NCBI GenBank assembly: GCA_049279675.1
Contig: JBAPOP010000053.1
Coordinates: 7,817-71,816 of the forward strand
DNA: 64,000 nt
Direction of reading: 5' to 3'
Source of the DNA: Palsa-147 sp049279675
Lineage (GTDB): Bacteria; Acidobacteriota; Terriglobia; Acidiferrales; UBA7541
Shown: positions 33,604 to 43,311 of the stretch, piece after piece
Layout: every line of letters begins with the position of its first letter
How positions within the stretch are numbered: position 1 is the first letter of the stretch
Notes under the pieces: generated by a model
What the model was told of the DNA's origin: nothing
Databases searched by the model: none
What the model saw: only the letters and a program-made list of their open reading frames with translations
Made by a program: the position numbers and the translations under genes

Positions 33604-34323
33604 CTATTTTGCTAGCGGGCGTTGATCTTCGGGCAGTCCCGCGGCGACAAGATCGCGAACGCGCTCCCGCAACAGCTCGCGACGCTCGAATTTGTAGTCC
33701 GCGGAATCCACAGCCGGCCCAAAGCGCACGATTACGCGACCCGGATGCAGCGCTAAATCCCCTTTGCGCATGATTTGCGCGGTTCCGATCAGCGAAACCG
33801 GCACCACCGGCACTCCTGCTTCAATTGCCATGACGAATGTTCCGCTCTTGAATGCGCGCAAGCGGCCGTCCGGGCTTCGCGTGCCTTCGGGATAGACCAG
33901 GAATGAAGTACCGCCGCGAATATATTGAATTGCTTTGTTGACACTCGCGGCGGCTGACTCTTTGTCATCCCGGTCAACGGGAACAATCTGGCACATGCGC
34001 ATGCCGGTGGAAAGAATCGGAACGCGAAAAACCTGCTTCTTGGCGAGAATCGCCACGCGGCGCGGAATGAATGGCACGAGAGCCACTGGATCTATGTTGC
34101 TCGCGTGGTTCGAGGCGAACACGCACGTTTTATCGGGGATGTTTTCGGCGCCCTCGACGTGAACGCGGATCCCAACGAGCCGAAGACCGGACCGCAACGT
34201 GATCATCGCCATTTGGTACATGGCTTCGGGAGAGCCGATGATCCAGGCGTGAAGAATGAAGAACGGCAAAATCAGCAAAATCGCCAGGCCAACGAAGGAA
34301 ACGAGAAGAATGGTGCGGATCAT
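33604..34323 (-). CDS. plsC: 1-acyl-sn-glycerol-3-phosphate acyltransferase
   Basis: A 239-residue membrane-associated acyltransferase making phosphatidic acid. The catalytic HxxxxD motif is NHASNIDP and the phosphate-binding motif is VYPEGTRSPDG. An N-terminal hydrophobic helix (about residues 5-28) anchors it. It follows the M61 peptidase gene after 15 bases and converges on lpxD with a 38-base gap. The paralogue question (PlsC versus a lyso-ornithine or other acyltransferase) is open, but glycerophospholipid synthesis is the default. Confidence 0.9.
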   Translation of the reverse strand: MIRTILLVSFVGLAILLILPFFILHAWIIGSPEAMYQMAMITLRSGLRLVGIRVHVEGAENIPDKTCVFASNHASNIDPVALVPFIPRRVAILAKKQVFRVPILSTGMRMCQIVPVDRDDKESAAASVNKAIQYIRGGTSFLVYPEGTRSPDGRLRAFKSGTFVMAIEAGVPVVPVSLIGTAQIMRKGDLALHPGRVIVRFGPAVDSADYKFERRELLRERVRDLVAAGLPEDQRPLAK

Positions 34324-34338
34324 CGTGACTGACCGGGG

Positions 34339-36144
34339 TTAATCCGTTGTTCCGTGCAGGAATCCATCGCGGATGCGAAGCTGCCGAGGATTGGCATTCT
34401 CGATTTCGTCAACGCTCGAATCTTGTATCTCGTGGCTTCCGAGTACGATCGGCACGTTTCGCTCCTGCCCTTCGCGCCGAACGCGCAGCGTAACTGTGTC
34501 GCCGGGCGCGTGGCCACGCAGCCAGCCATCGAGATTTCGCGGCGGTTTCTCTCCATCAATCGCGAGAACTTCATCGCCGTCCCGGAGCCCGGCTTTTTCA
34601 GCGTCGCTTCCGGATTCCACACGAGCAACAAGCCAGTTGCCTCCCGTGCCGCGCGATCGAGAGAATCCCAGTCCAGCCTCCGTCCGCGGCGTTTCCTTGA
34701 GATGCAGGCCAGCAGCAGATAAAAATTCGTCGTAAGGGATTTCGTCGACGCCAGATACGTACCGGCGAAAGAAATCATCAAAGCTCTTGCCGCTAATCTG
34801 CTCGACGGTCGCGCGAATGTCGGCGCTATCGTTGTAATAGCGGCCGCGCATCGCGAATTCCGAATTCATGGTGCGCATGACGTCATCGAGAGACTTTCGA
34901 TTATCCGTGGCGTCGCGGATCGCGAGATCGAGCAAATCTCCTAGAATCTGGCCCTTGTTGTAGTACGAGATGCTGCGTTGGGGCGAATTGTAAGCGGTGT
35001 ATTTGTCGAGCCAAGTATCGAGACTCGATTCCTCAGCGCTCTGCCACGAATGCGCCGGGCGATTCTGGAGGCGTCGAATTTCCTCAGCCAAGTCGGAGTA
35101 GAACTGCCCCTTATTCCATATTCCTGATCGAAGCAGCGCGAATGAGCCGTACGTGCTCGTGACGCCCTCGGCAAACCACAGCGCGCGCGTCCACTGCTCC
35201 TTCGTGTAATCCACAGGCTGAAGGATCTGCGGGCGAATCCGCTTTACGTTCCACGCATGGAAGAATTCGTGCGCTGCAATCTGGAGGATTTCTGGCTGCG
35301 ACGCGCCGCCGATTGCGGTGCAGTTCGCGTGCTCCATGCCTCCGCCGCCCACTTCGGTATACGGGCCGATATGAAGGAAGAATGTGTATTCGGCGTAGGG
35401 CGCGCCACCCATCAAACGAAGTTCGTAGGCGACAATTTTATGAAGGCCCTCTTCGAGGCCAAACCGGTCCCACGACTTGCCGTCAACGACCACGCGAAAG
35501 TGCGCGCCAGCATCCGCGAACGTAAAACTATCGAATTTCCCTGCTTCGGCGGGCGCGTCCACGAGCAAATCGTAGCTTTGCGCGACGAATTCATTTGGCG
35601 CAGGACCTGCCGGCAGCTGCGCTGCAATTTTCCAACCGGCGGGTACATCTATGAATTGAACGACCGACTCTTCCGCGCGGCGGTCGGGCAGATACATCAG
35701 GACCTCCGCAAAATTGACGAAGGCATGTTGCGCATTGAGCTGCGAATCGAACGGGCCAGGATCATCCCACTCGATTGTGTAGCTAATAGAGAGATTGCCG
35801 TCGCTACCACTCGCGGCCGCTCCCGGCTCGCCCAGTTGCCAAGTTTGTTTGTCGAGCTTTCGAACGCCGATTCGTTCCGCGTGTTGGCCTTCGCCGTGGA
35901 CCACGCAAGCTTCTACATTCCTGACGCGATACCCGAAATCACGAATCTCGTAGAGCGCGTTCCACGCCGGAATCGCGACGACGGTTCCGAGCGGCGCCTT
36001 CGAGATTTGCACCGTCACGTGAAAGAGATGTTCCTCGGAATGGGCGAGCGAGATCCGGTATCGAATCGTCGCGCGCGTTGCGTGCGGAACGAGAAGCAGA
36101 AACACGATGAGCAGGATTGGGCGTGAAAGTTTTGGAATTTTCAC
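34339..36144 (-). CDS. M61 family (glycyl aminopeptidase-type) metallopeptidase with PDZ domain
   Basis: A 601-residue exported protein with a signal peptide of about 25 residues. An N-terminal beta domain leads to GGGGMEHANC and the zinc site HEFFHAWN (His292, Glu293, His296), with the third ligand expected at Glu326 in FAEGVTS. A PDZ domain occupies about residues 490-570 (KAGLRDGDEVLAIDGEKP). This is the standard M61 architecture. The physiological substrate is unknown. The start overlaps the mpl stop by four bases, so it is coupled to peptidoglycan recycling. Confidence 0.92.
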   Translation of the reverse strand: MKIPKLSRPILLIVFLLLVPHATRATIRYRISLAHSEEHLFHVTVQISKAPLGTVVAIPAWNALYEIRDFGYRVRNVEACVVHGEGQHAERIGVRKLDKQTWQLGEPGAAASGSDGNLSISYTIEWDDPGPFDSQLNAQHAFVNFAEVLMYLPDRRAEESVVQFIDVPAGWKIAAQLPAGPAPNEFVAQSYDLLVDAPAEAGKFDSFTFADAGAHFRVVVDGKSWDRFGLEEGLHKIVAYELRLMGGAPYAEYTFFLHIGPYTEVGGGGMEHANCTAIGGASQPEILQIAAHEFFHAWNVKRIRPQILQPVDYTKEQWTRALWFAEGVTSTYGSFALLRSGIWNKGQFYSDLAEEIRRLQNRPAHSWQSAEESSLDTWLDKYTAYNSPQRSISYYNKGQILGDLLDLAIRDATDNRKSLDDVMRTMNSEFAMRGRYYNDSADIRATVEQISGKSFDDFFRRYVSGVDEIPYDEFLSAAGLHLKETPRTEAGLGFSRSRGTGGNWLVARVESGSDAEKAGLRDGDEVLAIDGEKPPRNLDGWLRGHAPGDTVTLRVRREGQERNVPIVLGSHEIQDSSVDEIENANPRQLRIRDGFLHGTTD

Positions 36145-37598
36145 AAGCGAGCGACTGATTTGGATTTCAGCCTTTCGAGAAGCTTCCCACTCAAGCCGTC
36201 GAAGCTTCCGTTGGACATCACAAGGACGACATCTCCCGGTTTTGACTCAGCCGCGAGATAGTCCGCGATTTCGGCGGCAGAGTCAAATGCGGAGGCGGGC
36301 TTGCCGTGAGCGCGGACGTCTTCGGCGACTTTGGCCGGAGAGAAGCGTTCGTCGTCACCGAGAAGTTGCGCTCGGCTCACAGGTCCAATGGCAACGCTAT
36401 CGGCGACTGCCAGAGCCTCGGGCAAAACCTTTTCGAAAATTTTGCGGCGCATTGTATTTGAACGTGGTTCGAGCGCGGCCCAGATTCGGCGATTCGGCCA
36501 CTGGGTGCGCGCCGCTTCGAGTGTGAGCTTGATGGCCGTGGGATGATGCGCGAAGTCCTCCACCACGAGGACGCCGGCTTCCTCGCCTTTGTGTTCCATT
36601 CGCTTGCGGACGCCCTGAAATGTGGAGAGAGCGTTTTCAATGGCTTCGCATTCAACTCCACGGCCGTAAGCGATACCGATCGCGGCGAGAGCGTCGAGGA
36701 CATTGTGGCGGCCGGCAACGGGCATTCGAATGCGCGTGACTTCATTTCCACGATACGCGACGCGAAAGTGCGTCATACCGTCTTCCCAAAGCAAGTCGCC
36801 GGCCGACCAGTCCATGCCTTCGGACAACCCGAACGTCTCAACCGGGCAAAACGCCTTCTCCGTGCACCGGCGGACTTCCTCGCCTTCGCCCCAAACGAGA
36901 ATGCGTCCGCGGCGCGGGACGAGATTTACCAGCCGCCGAAATTGCAGCGAGATTGAAGCGAGGTCGGGATAGATATCGGCGTGATCGTATTCGAGAGATG
37001 TAAGAATCAATTCGTCGGGATGGTAATGAAGGAATTTGGGGCCGCGGTCGAAAAACGCTGTCTCGTATTCGTCGCCTTCGATGATGAATTCCTCGCCGCC
37101 GCCGAGACCGTAGCTTTTGTCGCCGAAGTTTGTTGCCACGCCGCCGACCAGGAAATCCGGCCGCCGTCCAGCGACTTGAAAAATCCAGGCGAGTATTGCC
37201 GTTGTCGTGGTCTTGCCGTGAGTTCCGGCAACGACGATGGACGTGTGATTCGGAATGAAGAATTCCTCGAGGACTTCGGCCATGGAACGGTATGGAATCT
37301 TCTCATCGAGGATAAATTCGAGTTCGAGATTGCCGCGAGCGATGACGTTGCCAATCACAGCAAGGTCCGGCGCAGGCTTCAGATTGTCTTCGCGAAAGCC
37401 TTCGTTCCATTTGATTCCGAGTGATGAGAGCAAGGTGGATGCGGGCGGATAGACGTTCACGTCGGAGCCGGTGACGTGGAATCCGCGTTCCTTCAGCATT
37501 CCTGCAACGGGCGCCATTGCCGCGCCGCCAATGCCGAGCAAATGAAGATGCCCGGAAGTTCGAGGCAGCAGATTCCCCGAAAGATTAGACGGTTCCAT
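36141..37598 (-). CDS. mpl: UDP-N-acetylmuramate:L-alanyl-gamma-D-glutamyl-meso-diaminopimelate ligase
   Basis: A 485-residue Mur-ligase family enzyme that reattaches recovered tripeptide to UDP-MurNAc in cell-wall recycling. The start HLHLLGIGGAAMAPVAGMLK, the ATP loop GTHGKTTTTAI, DEYETAFFDRGPKFLHY and ALEPRSNTMRR (a signature separating Mpl from MurC) are all present. It is slightly longer than the E. coli enzyme. It lies upstream of the M61 peptidase gene in one unit, 53 bases after the LD-carboxypeptidase gene, which also acts on wall peptides. Confidence 0.95.
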   Translation of the reverse strand: MEPSNLSGNLLPRTSGHLHLLGIGGAAMAPVAGMLKERGFHVTGSDVNVYPPASTLLSSLGIKWNEGFREDNLKPAPDLAVIGNVIARGNLELEFILDEKIPYRSMAEVLEEFFIPNHTSIVVAGTHGKTTTTAILAWIFQVAGRRPDFLVGGVATNFGDKSYGLGGGEEFIIEGDEYETAFFDRGPKFLHYHPDELILTSLEYDHADIYPDLASISLQFRRLVNLVPRRGRILVWGEGEEVRRCTEKAFCPVETFGLSEGMDWSAGDLLWEDGMTHFRVAYRGNEVTRIRMPVAGRHNVLDALAAIGIAYGRGVECEAIENALSTFQGVRKRMEHKGEEAGVLVVEDFAHHPTAIKLTLEAARTQWPNRRIWAALEPRSNTMRRKIFEKVLPEALAVADSVAIGPVSRAQLLGDDERFSPAKVAEDVRAHGKPASAFDSAAEIADYLAAESKPGDVVLVMSNGSFDGLSGKLLERLKSKSVARL

Positions 37599-37651
37599 TC
37601 AGTTCCCTCGACAAATGTATCGTGGCGGTCGTGAGCACGCCGAAAAGCTCT

Positions 37652-38605
37652 CTAGCCATCGCTGCACGCCGGCTTGAGAATTTCGAGTCTGGGCGCGGCA
37701 TTCGCCGTCAATCGCGCTCGCACTCCCAACGGCAACGTCAACATCGGCCGGCTAGTGTGGCCGAACGGAATGTTCGATACCGCCGGGACGTCAAACTTTC
37801 GCGTAACGCGCGAAATCACTTCGCGGACGGTGGCGCCTCCCTCCGGGCCTTCGCACTCGGGGAAATCGCCGAAGAGCAAACCTGCAACGCCGTTGAGTTT
37901 TCCCGCCTGCCTCAGATGCATCAGAGCGCGATCAACCTGCCACGGCTTCATGCCGCGATCTTCGAGAGCTAAGATCGCTCCCTTCGTGTTGATGGACCAC
38001 GGCGTTCCGAGGGTTGAGACGATCAGCGTCAGGCAGCCCCCCAGCACGATTCCCTCAGCATTGCCTTGAGCTAATGTTTCGCCGCCGAGATCGATCGTCC
38101 AACCGCTCGTCACGGACGAGACAGCCCGTTCAAACGATTTCCGGTCGTAACCCTGCGGCGAGTTCTCTCCCCCGTCGAATCCCGCCGCGAGCATCGGCCC
38201 GTAGAAATTGACCCAGCCGCATTTCTCCCAAAGGAACACTTGAAGCGAAGTCACATCGCTATAGCCGATCAGCATTTTCGGCGGCGACATTTCCTTCAAG
38301 TAGTCGACTTCACCGAGGAGTTCGTCGAGCAAATAATTCGAACCGTAACCGCCCCTCGCGCAGATCACAGCGCGCGTCTCCGGTTCACCCACTGCCGAGA
38401 GAAATTCTTTTACCCGATCAGCGACGCTGCCCGCGAAGAAGCCATCTCGCGACAGAACGCGCGGATCCCGGCGAACGGTGTAGCCCAAGCGCTCGAGCTC
38501 CGCAATTCCTCTCTCGAGTTTTTCGAGCTCGACGGGGCTCGAGGGCGCGATGGCGCGAATGGCGTCACCCGGACGAAGAGCGCGTGGCTTGAGAGGCATC
38601 AGCAT
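37652..38605 (-). CDS. ldcA: LD-carboxypeptidase (S66 family)
   Basis: A 317-residue cytoplasmic serine peptidase that trims the terminal D-alanine from recycled tetrapeptides. The nucleophile region is ICARGGYGSNYLLDEL, followed by GYSDVTSLQVFLWEKCGWVNFYGPML; the Glu/His pair is expected in ILALEDRGMKPWQVDRAL and FGHTSRP. Together with mpl directly downstream it forms a muropeptide-recycling pair. Starts at 38605 and 38599 are both possible. A microcin-C resistance role (MccF) is known for some relatives but nothing here favours it. Confidence 0.9.
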   Translation of the reverse strand: MLMPLKPRALRPGDAIRAIAPSSPVELEKLERGIAELERLGYTVRRDPRVLSRDGFFAGSVADRVKEFLSAVGEPETRAVICARGGYGSNYLLDELLGEVDYLKEMSPPKMLIGYSDVTSLQVFLWEKCGWVNFYGPMLAAGFDGGENSPQGYDRKSFERAVSSVTSGWTIDLGGETLAQGNAEGIVLGGCLTLIVSTLGTPWSINTKGAILALEDRGMKPWQVDRALMHLRQAGKLNGVAGLLFGDFPECEGPEGGATVREVISRVTRKFDVPAVSNIPFGHTSRPMLTLPLGVRARLTANAAPRLEILKPACSDG

Positions 38606-38700
38606 TCGAAGAATTCGAGGATAAGGAATCTTGCGGAGTGAGTCCAGCGACGCTGAGGCAAAAGATTCCTGAAACGCACAGCGGCCGATTACGCGCGCAA

Positions 38701-41328
38701 TCAGGGCGCTGACGGAAATTGCAGGAGGAAAATGTCGCCCAGGCCGCTTGAATTCGCGATGACGCCCGAAGTGACGGCTGGCGGCGCGACCGAAAATACA
38801 GCTAGGATCGTCCCGTCCTCACTGATCGGCACCGCAAACCGGGCATTGCGATCGGGCAAAAGCTCCGCCTTACCCTCGCCCGTGATGGAGACCAACATCG
38901 TGTGCGGCGTGCAAGTGCCGCTGGTGGACGCGCTCACGCACGTCGCATGCACGTATCCTAGAATCGTGGACGTAATCGTCGAAGGAACTGTTGAAGCGTC
39001 GCCCGATGCGGCAGACGAATCATCGGCCACGAAACCGACGAAGCTGCCGTCGGCATTGATGGAAGGCGAATGACTTTCTCCGACAATACCCAGCGTCGAC
39101 ATCGAAATTGACGGCGTGCAATCCTTCGGGGCGGAATCACCCAGGCACGTATCGCGAACGGCGATTTGCTGGCCGGACGTGTGGCTTCCCGAGATCAAAT
39201 TTGTCGCTCGCGTGACGAAAGCCACGTAGCGGCCGTCGGCGTTTATTGCCGGCGCGAAACTCGGGCCGTCGCCCGTGGCACCTGCCCACGGAGCTGACAG
39301 CAAGAGCGTGGACGGCGCGCAATTTTCGGGTGCGGCGATTCCCTGGCAGGTATCGCGCAGGAGGACACTCGAAGTTCCATTCAATGGGGCCGTGACGAGA
39401 TTGACGGCGTCAGAATCAAACGCTACGTATCTTCCATCTGCTGATATCGAACTCTGAAGGCTCGAGCCCTTGGCCGGATGTCCGGATGTGTCTTGAGATA
39501 CCAAGCTTGTATGAGATACGCACTGCGGCGGCGCGCTAACGCCCATACAGGTGTCACGCACATAAATTTGCGGGGTGCCGCCGCCAGCTCCTGAAACAAG
39601 GCCGGCGGAGATCGAAGTAAACGAAACGTAGCGGCCGTCAAAGCTGATCGAAGGAAATTCGCTCGGTCCGGTTGCGGGCGCCCCGGCGAGCGAGACCGAA
39701 ATCAACGTCGTCTTAGGTGAGCAGTCGGCCGTCGCGTCGGGGCCCATGCAAGTGTCGCGCAAATAAATCTGAGTAGCGTCCGGGTTCGCGCCGGCGATGA
39801 GATTTGTGGCGCGAGATGAAAATGCAACATACCGCGCGTCACCGCTGATCGCCAGTCCGCGCCCTGCAGGACCGTTCCCCGGACTGCCGTCACGTCCGGC
39901 GTCGACGAGGAGAGTTGCCGGGCTGCATGCCACGGCGCCGAGGCAAGTGTCGCGAACAAAAACGCGCCCGCCGCCGCCGTTGCGCACGAGGTTCGTGGCG
40001 GCCGATTGAAAGGCGATAAAGCGTCCGCTGCCGTCCATTTTTGGCGCGCCGCTCGGGCCGTTGGACGCGCCGTCGAACGCATTGATTGAGACGAGCTCGC
40101 CCGCGGCATTCAGACTGATGGCAGGCTTAGCCTGACTGCCGGTTATCTTGAAGGTCACACTTCCGGATGTGCCTCCGCCGGGCGACGGATTCACCGCCGT
40201 CACACTCGCAGTGCCACCGACCGCGATATCCGCGGCCGTAATTGCCGCCGTAAGTTGCGTCGCACTGACGAAGGTCGTCTGGCGCCCGCTGCCATTCCAA
40301 TTTACTGAGGAATTCGGCACGAAATTCGAGCCGGTCACGGTGAGCGAAAAAGCTGGGCCGCCGGCCGCCGCGCTCGTGGGCGACAACTCTGTCAACGTGG
40401 GCACAGGATTATCGACGGTAAACTGTTGCGCCAGAGACGTGCCACCGCCGGGAGCCGGACTTGTGACCGTTACGTTGAAGACGCCTGCCGTCAGAATGTC
40501 GCTTGCCAGGATCGCCGCAGAAATTTGCGTGGAACTTGAGAATGTGGTGGCCCGCGGACTGCCGTTCCAGTTTACTACCGAGGCGCTGACGAAGCCGCGG
40601 CCCATTATTGTGATTGCAAACGCTGCACTGCCTGCAGCGGCACTCGACGGATTCAGAGTCGTGATGCCGGGAATCGGATTTCCGGGCGGATCAACGTAGA
40701 ACGGCGCGCTATTGGAAGTGCCGCCGCCTGGAGATGCGTTCACCACCGAGACGGAATCTGTTCCCGCTGTTGCGATGTCGGCAGCAGTGATTGCGGCGGT
40801 GAGTTGGGTTGCGCTGCCGAAAGTTGTGGCGCGCATTTGACCATTCCAGTTCACAGTGGATACGCCAGACGCGAAGCCTGTGCCAGTGACGGTGAGCGAG
40901 AAAGCCGCCCCGCCAACGCTGGCGCTGGGAGGAGCGAGCGATGTGATCGTTGGCACAGGATTGTTCGGCGGATCGATGAAGAACGTGGTGCCGCTTGATG
41001 TCCCGCCGCCAGGCGCTGGATTCTCGACAGTGATGTCGGCGGAACCAGGAGTAGCGATCAAGTTCGCGGGAACTTGCGCCGCGAGCTGGTTCGTCGTGGT
41101 GTTCAGCGTTGTCGTCAGAGGATTACCGTCCCAATTAACGGTCGTTCCGGTGATAACGTTTAGCGCGACGACGTTAAGTTGAAACGCTCCGCTTCCCGCA
41201 GTGATATGGGCGGGAGAGATCGACGAGAGAGTCGGAGTGGGATTAAACGTGGTGCTGCTGCAGCCCGAGAGGACTACTATCGCCGCGACCAGCAATCCGG
41301 CCTTCCATTTCGACACGATGCCTGTCAA
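38701..41328 (-). CDS. Lipoprotein with four IPT/TIG repeats and a six-bladed cysteine-containing beta-propeller
   Basis: An 875-residue exported lipoprotein with lipobox VLSGC (Cys23). Residues 30-397 hold four IPT/TIG immunoglobulin-like repeats of about 90 residues, each ending in PGGGTS. Residues 400-875 hold PD40/TolB-like repeats (DGRYVAF, DARYVAF) in which a cysteine pair recurs at 462/468, 527/536, 594/603, 661/670, 728/737 and 797/806, almost exactly every 67 residues after RDTC. The gene starts at TTG 41328. It is probably surface exposed; ligand and partner are unknown. It stands alone, with 96 bases to ldcA. Confidence 0.85.
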   Translation of the reverse strand: MTGIVSKWKAGLLVAAIVVLSGCSSTTFNPTPTLSSISPAHITAGSGAFQLNVVALNVITGTTVNWDGNPLTTTLNTTTNQLAAQVPANLIATPGSADITVENPAPGGGTSSGTTFFIDPPNNPVPTITSLAPPSASVGGAAFSLTVTGTGFASGVSTVNWNGQMRATTFGSATQLTAAITAADIATAGTDSVSVVNASPGGGTSNSAPFYVDPPGNPIPGITTLNPSSAAAGSAAFAITIMGRGFVSASVVNWNGSPRATTFSSSTQISAAILASDILTAGVFNVTVTSPAPGGGTSLAQQFTVDNPVPTLTELSPTSAAAGGPAFSLTVTGSNFVPNSSVNWNGSGRQTTFVSATQLTAAITAADIAVGGTASVTAVNPSPGGGTSGSVTFKITGSQAKPAISLNAAGELVSINAFDGASNGPSGAPKMDGSGRFIAFQSAATNLVRNGGGGRVFVRDTCLGAVACSPATLLVDAGRDGSPGNGPAGRGLAISGDARYVAFSSRATNLIAGANPDATQIYLRDTCMGPDATADCSPKTTLISVSLAGAPATGPSEFPSISFDGRYVSFTSISAGLVSGAGGGTPQIYVRDTCMGVSAPPQCVSHTSLVSQDTSGHPAKGSSLQSSISADGRYVAFDSDAVNLVTAPLNGTSSVLLRDTCQGIAAPENCAPSTLLLSAPWAGATGDGPSFAPAINADGRYVAFVTRATNLISGSHTSGQQIAVRDTCLGDSAPKDCTPSISMSTLGIVGESHSPSINADGSFVGFVADDSSAASGDASTVPSTITSTILGYVHATCVSASTSGTCTPHTMLVSITGEGKAELLPDRNARFAVPISEDGTILAVFSVAPPAVTSGVIANSSGLGDIFLLQFPSAP

Positions 41329-41452
41329 CCCGTTCGCTCCCGTACTATAGTCGCAAATTTATCCTAAACGCGCATCACCCGCGAGCACGAATTGCGGTTT
41401 TAAGCATTCGGATTCGGTTGAGCCCACGGAGGTTGGCTATCTGTGCCGACAC

Positions 41453-42361
41453 CTAGAGGCTGAATGCCGTGAGTTTCGAGAATCGCTTCGCACGGGACTC
41501 GATTTCCCGGCGGGTTAGCGTCTTCAAGCGATCCACACCGAAGCGCTCGACTGTGAAACTGCCAACGACAGAACCGTAAACCATGGCGCGCTTTAGCGTT
41601 TCGTCGTTCACTCGGCCCACGCTGGCTAGATAGCCCATGAATCCACCCGCAAAACTATCCCCGGCGCCGGTGGGGTCGAAGACTTCCTCGAGAGGAAATG
41701 CCGGTACGGAGAAGAGAAAACGATTATGAACCATGAGCGCGCCATGTTCGCCACGCTTTATTACTAGAGTCTTCGGGCCCATTTTGAAAATGTGCTTCGC
41801 GGCGCGGAGAAGATTGTGCTCGCCGGTGAGCTGGCGCGTTTCGTCGTCGTTAATCATTAGGATTTGCGTGTGTTTTAGAGTTTCGCGAAGCTCCGCCGGG
41901 GTGCGCTCGATCCAGTAATTCATCGTGTCGAGAGCGACGAGTTTCGGCTTGCGCCGAACTTGCTGCAGGACAGAGCACTGCAACGTTGGGTCGATATTGG
42001 CCAGGAAAATGTAAGGTGAGTCGCGATAGGACTCAGGCAGTTTCGGATTGAAATTCGCAAAGACGTTCAGTTCAGTTGCCAGCGTCGTGCGCTCGTTCAT
42101 GTTTTGGTTGTAGCGGCCCGCCCAGAAAAACGTCTTGCCTTTGGCGCGCTCCAAGCCTTCGAGATCGATGCGGCGGCGGCGGAGGATTTCCTCGTCTTGC
42201 TTGCCAAAATCGTCGCCGACGACGCCGACGAGCCGGACCGGAGTGAAATTGCTGGCCGCGAGAGCGAAATAGCTTGCGGCGCCGCCCAATATGCGAGGCG
42301 CGTTGCCGTGGGGAGTTTCGATCGCGTCATACGCGACGGAGCCGACTACCAGTAGGGACAT
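41453..42361 (-). CDS. PfkB-family sugar/nucleoside kinase
   Basis: A 302-residue ribokinase-fold kinase. The N-terminal glycine pair GGAASYFALAASNF and the catalytic/anion-hole motif DPTGAGDSFAGGFMGYL are intact. The substrate is not decided by sequence. Pairing with mtnP, 14 bases upstream, suggests a nucleoside (adenosine-type) or methylthioribose-related substrate rather than fructose. Length is typical. Confidence 0.85.
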   Translation of the reverse strand: MSLLVVGSVAYDAIETPHGNAPRILGGAASYFALAASNFTPVRLVGVVGDDFGKQDEEILRRRRIDLEGLERAKGKTFFWAGRYNQNMNERTTLATELNVFANFNPKLPESYRDSPYIFLANIDPTLQCSVLQQVRRKPKLVALDTMNYWIERTPAELRETLKHTQILMINDDETRQLTGEHNLLRAAKHIFKMGPKTLVIKRGEHGALMVHNRFLFSVPAFPLEEVFDPTGAGDSFAGGFMGYLASVGRVNDETLKRAMVYGSVVGSFTVERFGVDRLKTLTRREIESRAKRFSKLTAFSL

Positions 42362-42375
42362 TCAATCTCCAGGGT

Positions 42376-43284
42376 TCAAGATAAATACTTGGCCGCAATC
42401 GGCGCGAGACGCTTCTTCGCTGCCGCGGGAATCAATTTGCGATCGGTGAGAATCGCGTGAGCTAGAGCGGCGCCACACTTGCAGTCGCGGGTCTCTGGCA
42501 TCGCGCTCACAACTTCGCGAACTACGTTCTGGGCGTTTTCGGCGTTGCGCGTCAAGTTCGCGATGATTTGAGTGACGGTGACGGACGCGTGCGACGGATG
42601 CCAGCAATCGTAGTCGGTGATCATCGCGACCGTGGCGTAACAAAGCTCCGCCTCGCGCGCGAGCTTCGCCTCGGTGAGGTTGGTCATGCCGATAACATCG
42701 AAGTCCGTCTTCCGGTAAGTTTCGGATTCCGCGAGAGTCGAGAACTGCGGGCCTTCCATGCAGACATAGGTGCCGCCGCGATGCACGTTGACTTTGGCGC
42801 GGTCGCAGGCGTCAGCGAGAAGGCTCGAAAGATGCGAGCACGTCGGCTTATCGAACCCAACATGAGCGACTACGCCGCCGCCAAAGAATGTCGCGATCCG
42901 GCCGCGCGTGCGATCGAAAAACTGGTCGGGCACAAGGAAATCTAGCGGGCGAAGTTCTTCGCGCAGGGATCCGACCGCGCTCACGGAGATGACGCGCTCT
43001 GCGCCGAGAATTTTCATGGCGCAAATGTTCGCGCGATAGTTGATCTCGCTTGGCGAAAAGCGATGGCCGCGGCCATGACGGGCAAGAAAGGCCACGCGTT
43101 TGCCGCCGAGCGAGCCGACCACGAAGGCGTCGGAGGGATCGCCGAAGGGAGTGCGCACGCGCACTTCCTTCGCATCGGAGAAACCTTCGAAGGAATACAG
43201 CCCGCTTCCGCCGATGATTCCGATGAGCGCGGGCACGGCTGCTCGCTTCGTATGTGGTTTTGTTTTGGACGCCGCCTTCTTCAC
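42376..43284 (-). CDS. mtnP: S-methyl-5'-thioadenosine phosphorylase
   Basis: A 302-residue purine nucleoside phosphorylase-family enzyme that splits methylthioadenosine into adenine and methylthioribose-1-phosphate. Family segments are IGIIGGSGLYSFEG, FLARHGRGHRFSPSEINYRAN and YVCMEGPQFSTLAES, and ATVAMITDYDCWH. It sits between the PfkB kinase and an MBL-fold hydrolase gene. An alternative, purine-nucleoside phosphorylase on other 6-oxo- or 6-aminopurines, is less likely. Confidence 0.93.
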   Translation of the reverse strand: MKKAASKTKPHTKRAAVPALIGIIGGSGLYSFEGFSDAKEVRVRTPFGDPSDAFVVGSLGGKRVAFLARHGRGHRFSPSEINYRANICAMKILGAERVISVSAVGSLREELRPLDFLVPDQFFDRTRGRIATFFGGGVVAHVGFDKPTCSHLSSLLADACDRAKVNVHRGGTYVCMEGPQFSTLAESETYRKTDFDVIGMTNLTEAKLAREAELCYATVAMITDYDCWHPSHASVTVTQIIANLTRNAENAQNVVREVVSAMPETRDCKCGAALAHAILTDRKLIPAAAKKRLAPIAAKYLS

Positions 43285-43311
43285 ATCGCCTCTTTTTTCG
43301 TCAGCTCTTTC

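Noticed and set aside
38624..38670. AGGAATCTT/AAGATTCCT inverted repeat as terminator
   Set aside because: The nine-base stem has a 29-base loop and no T-run, so it is probably chance or a weak binding site.
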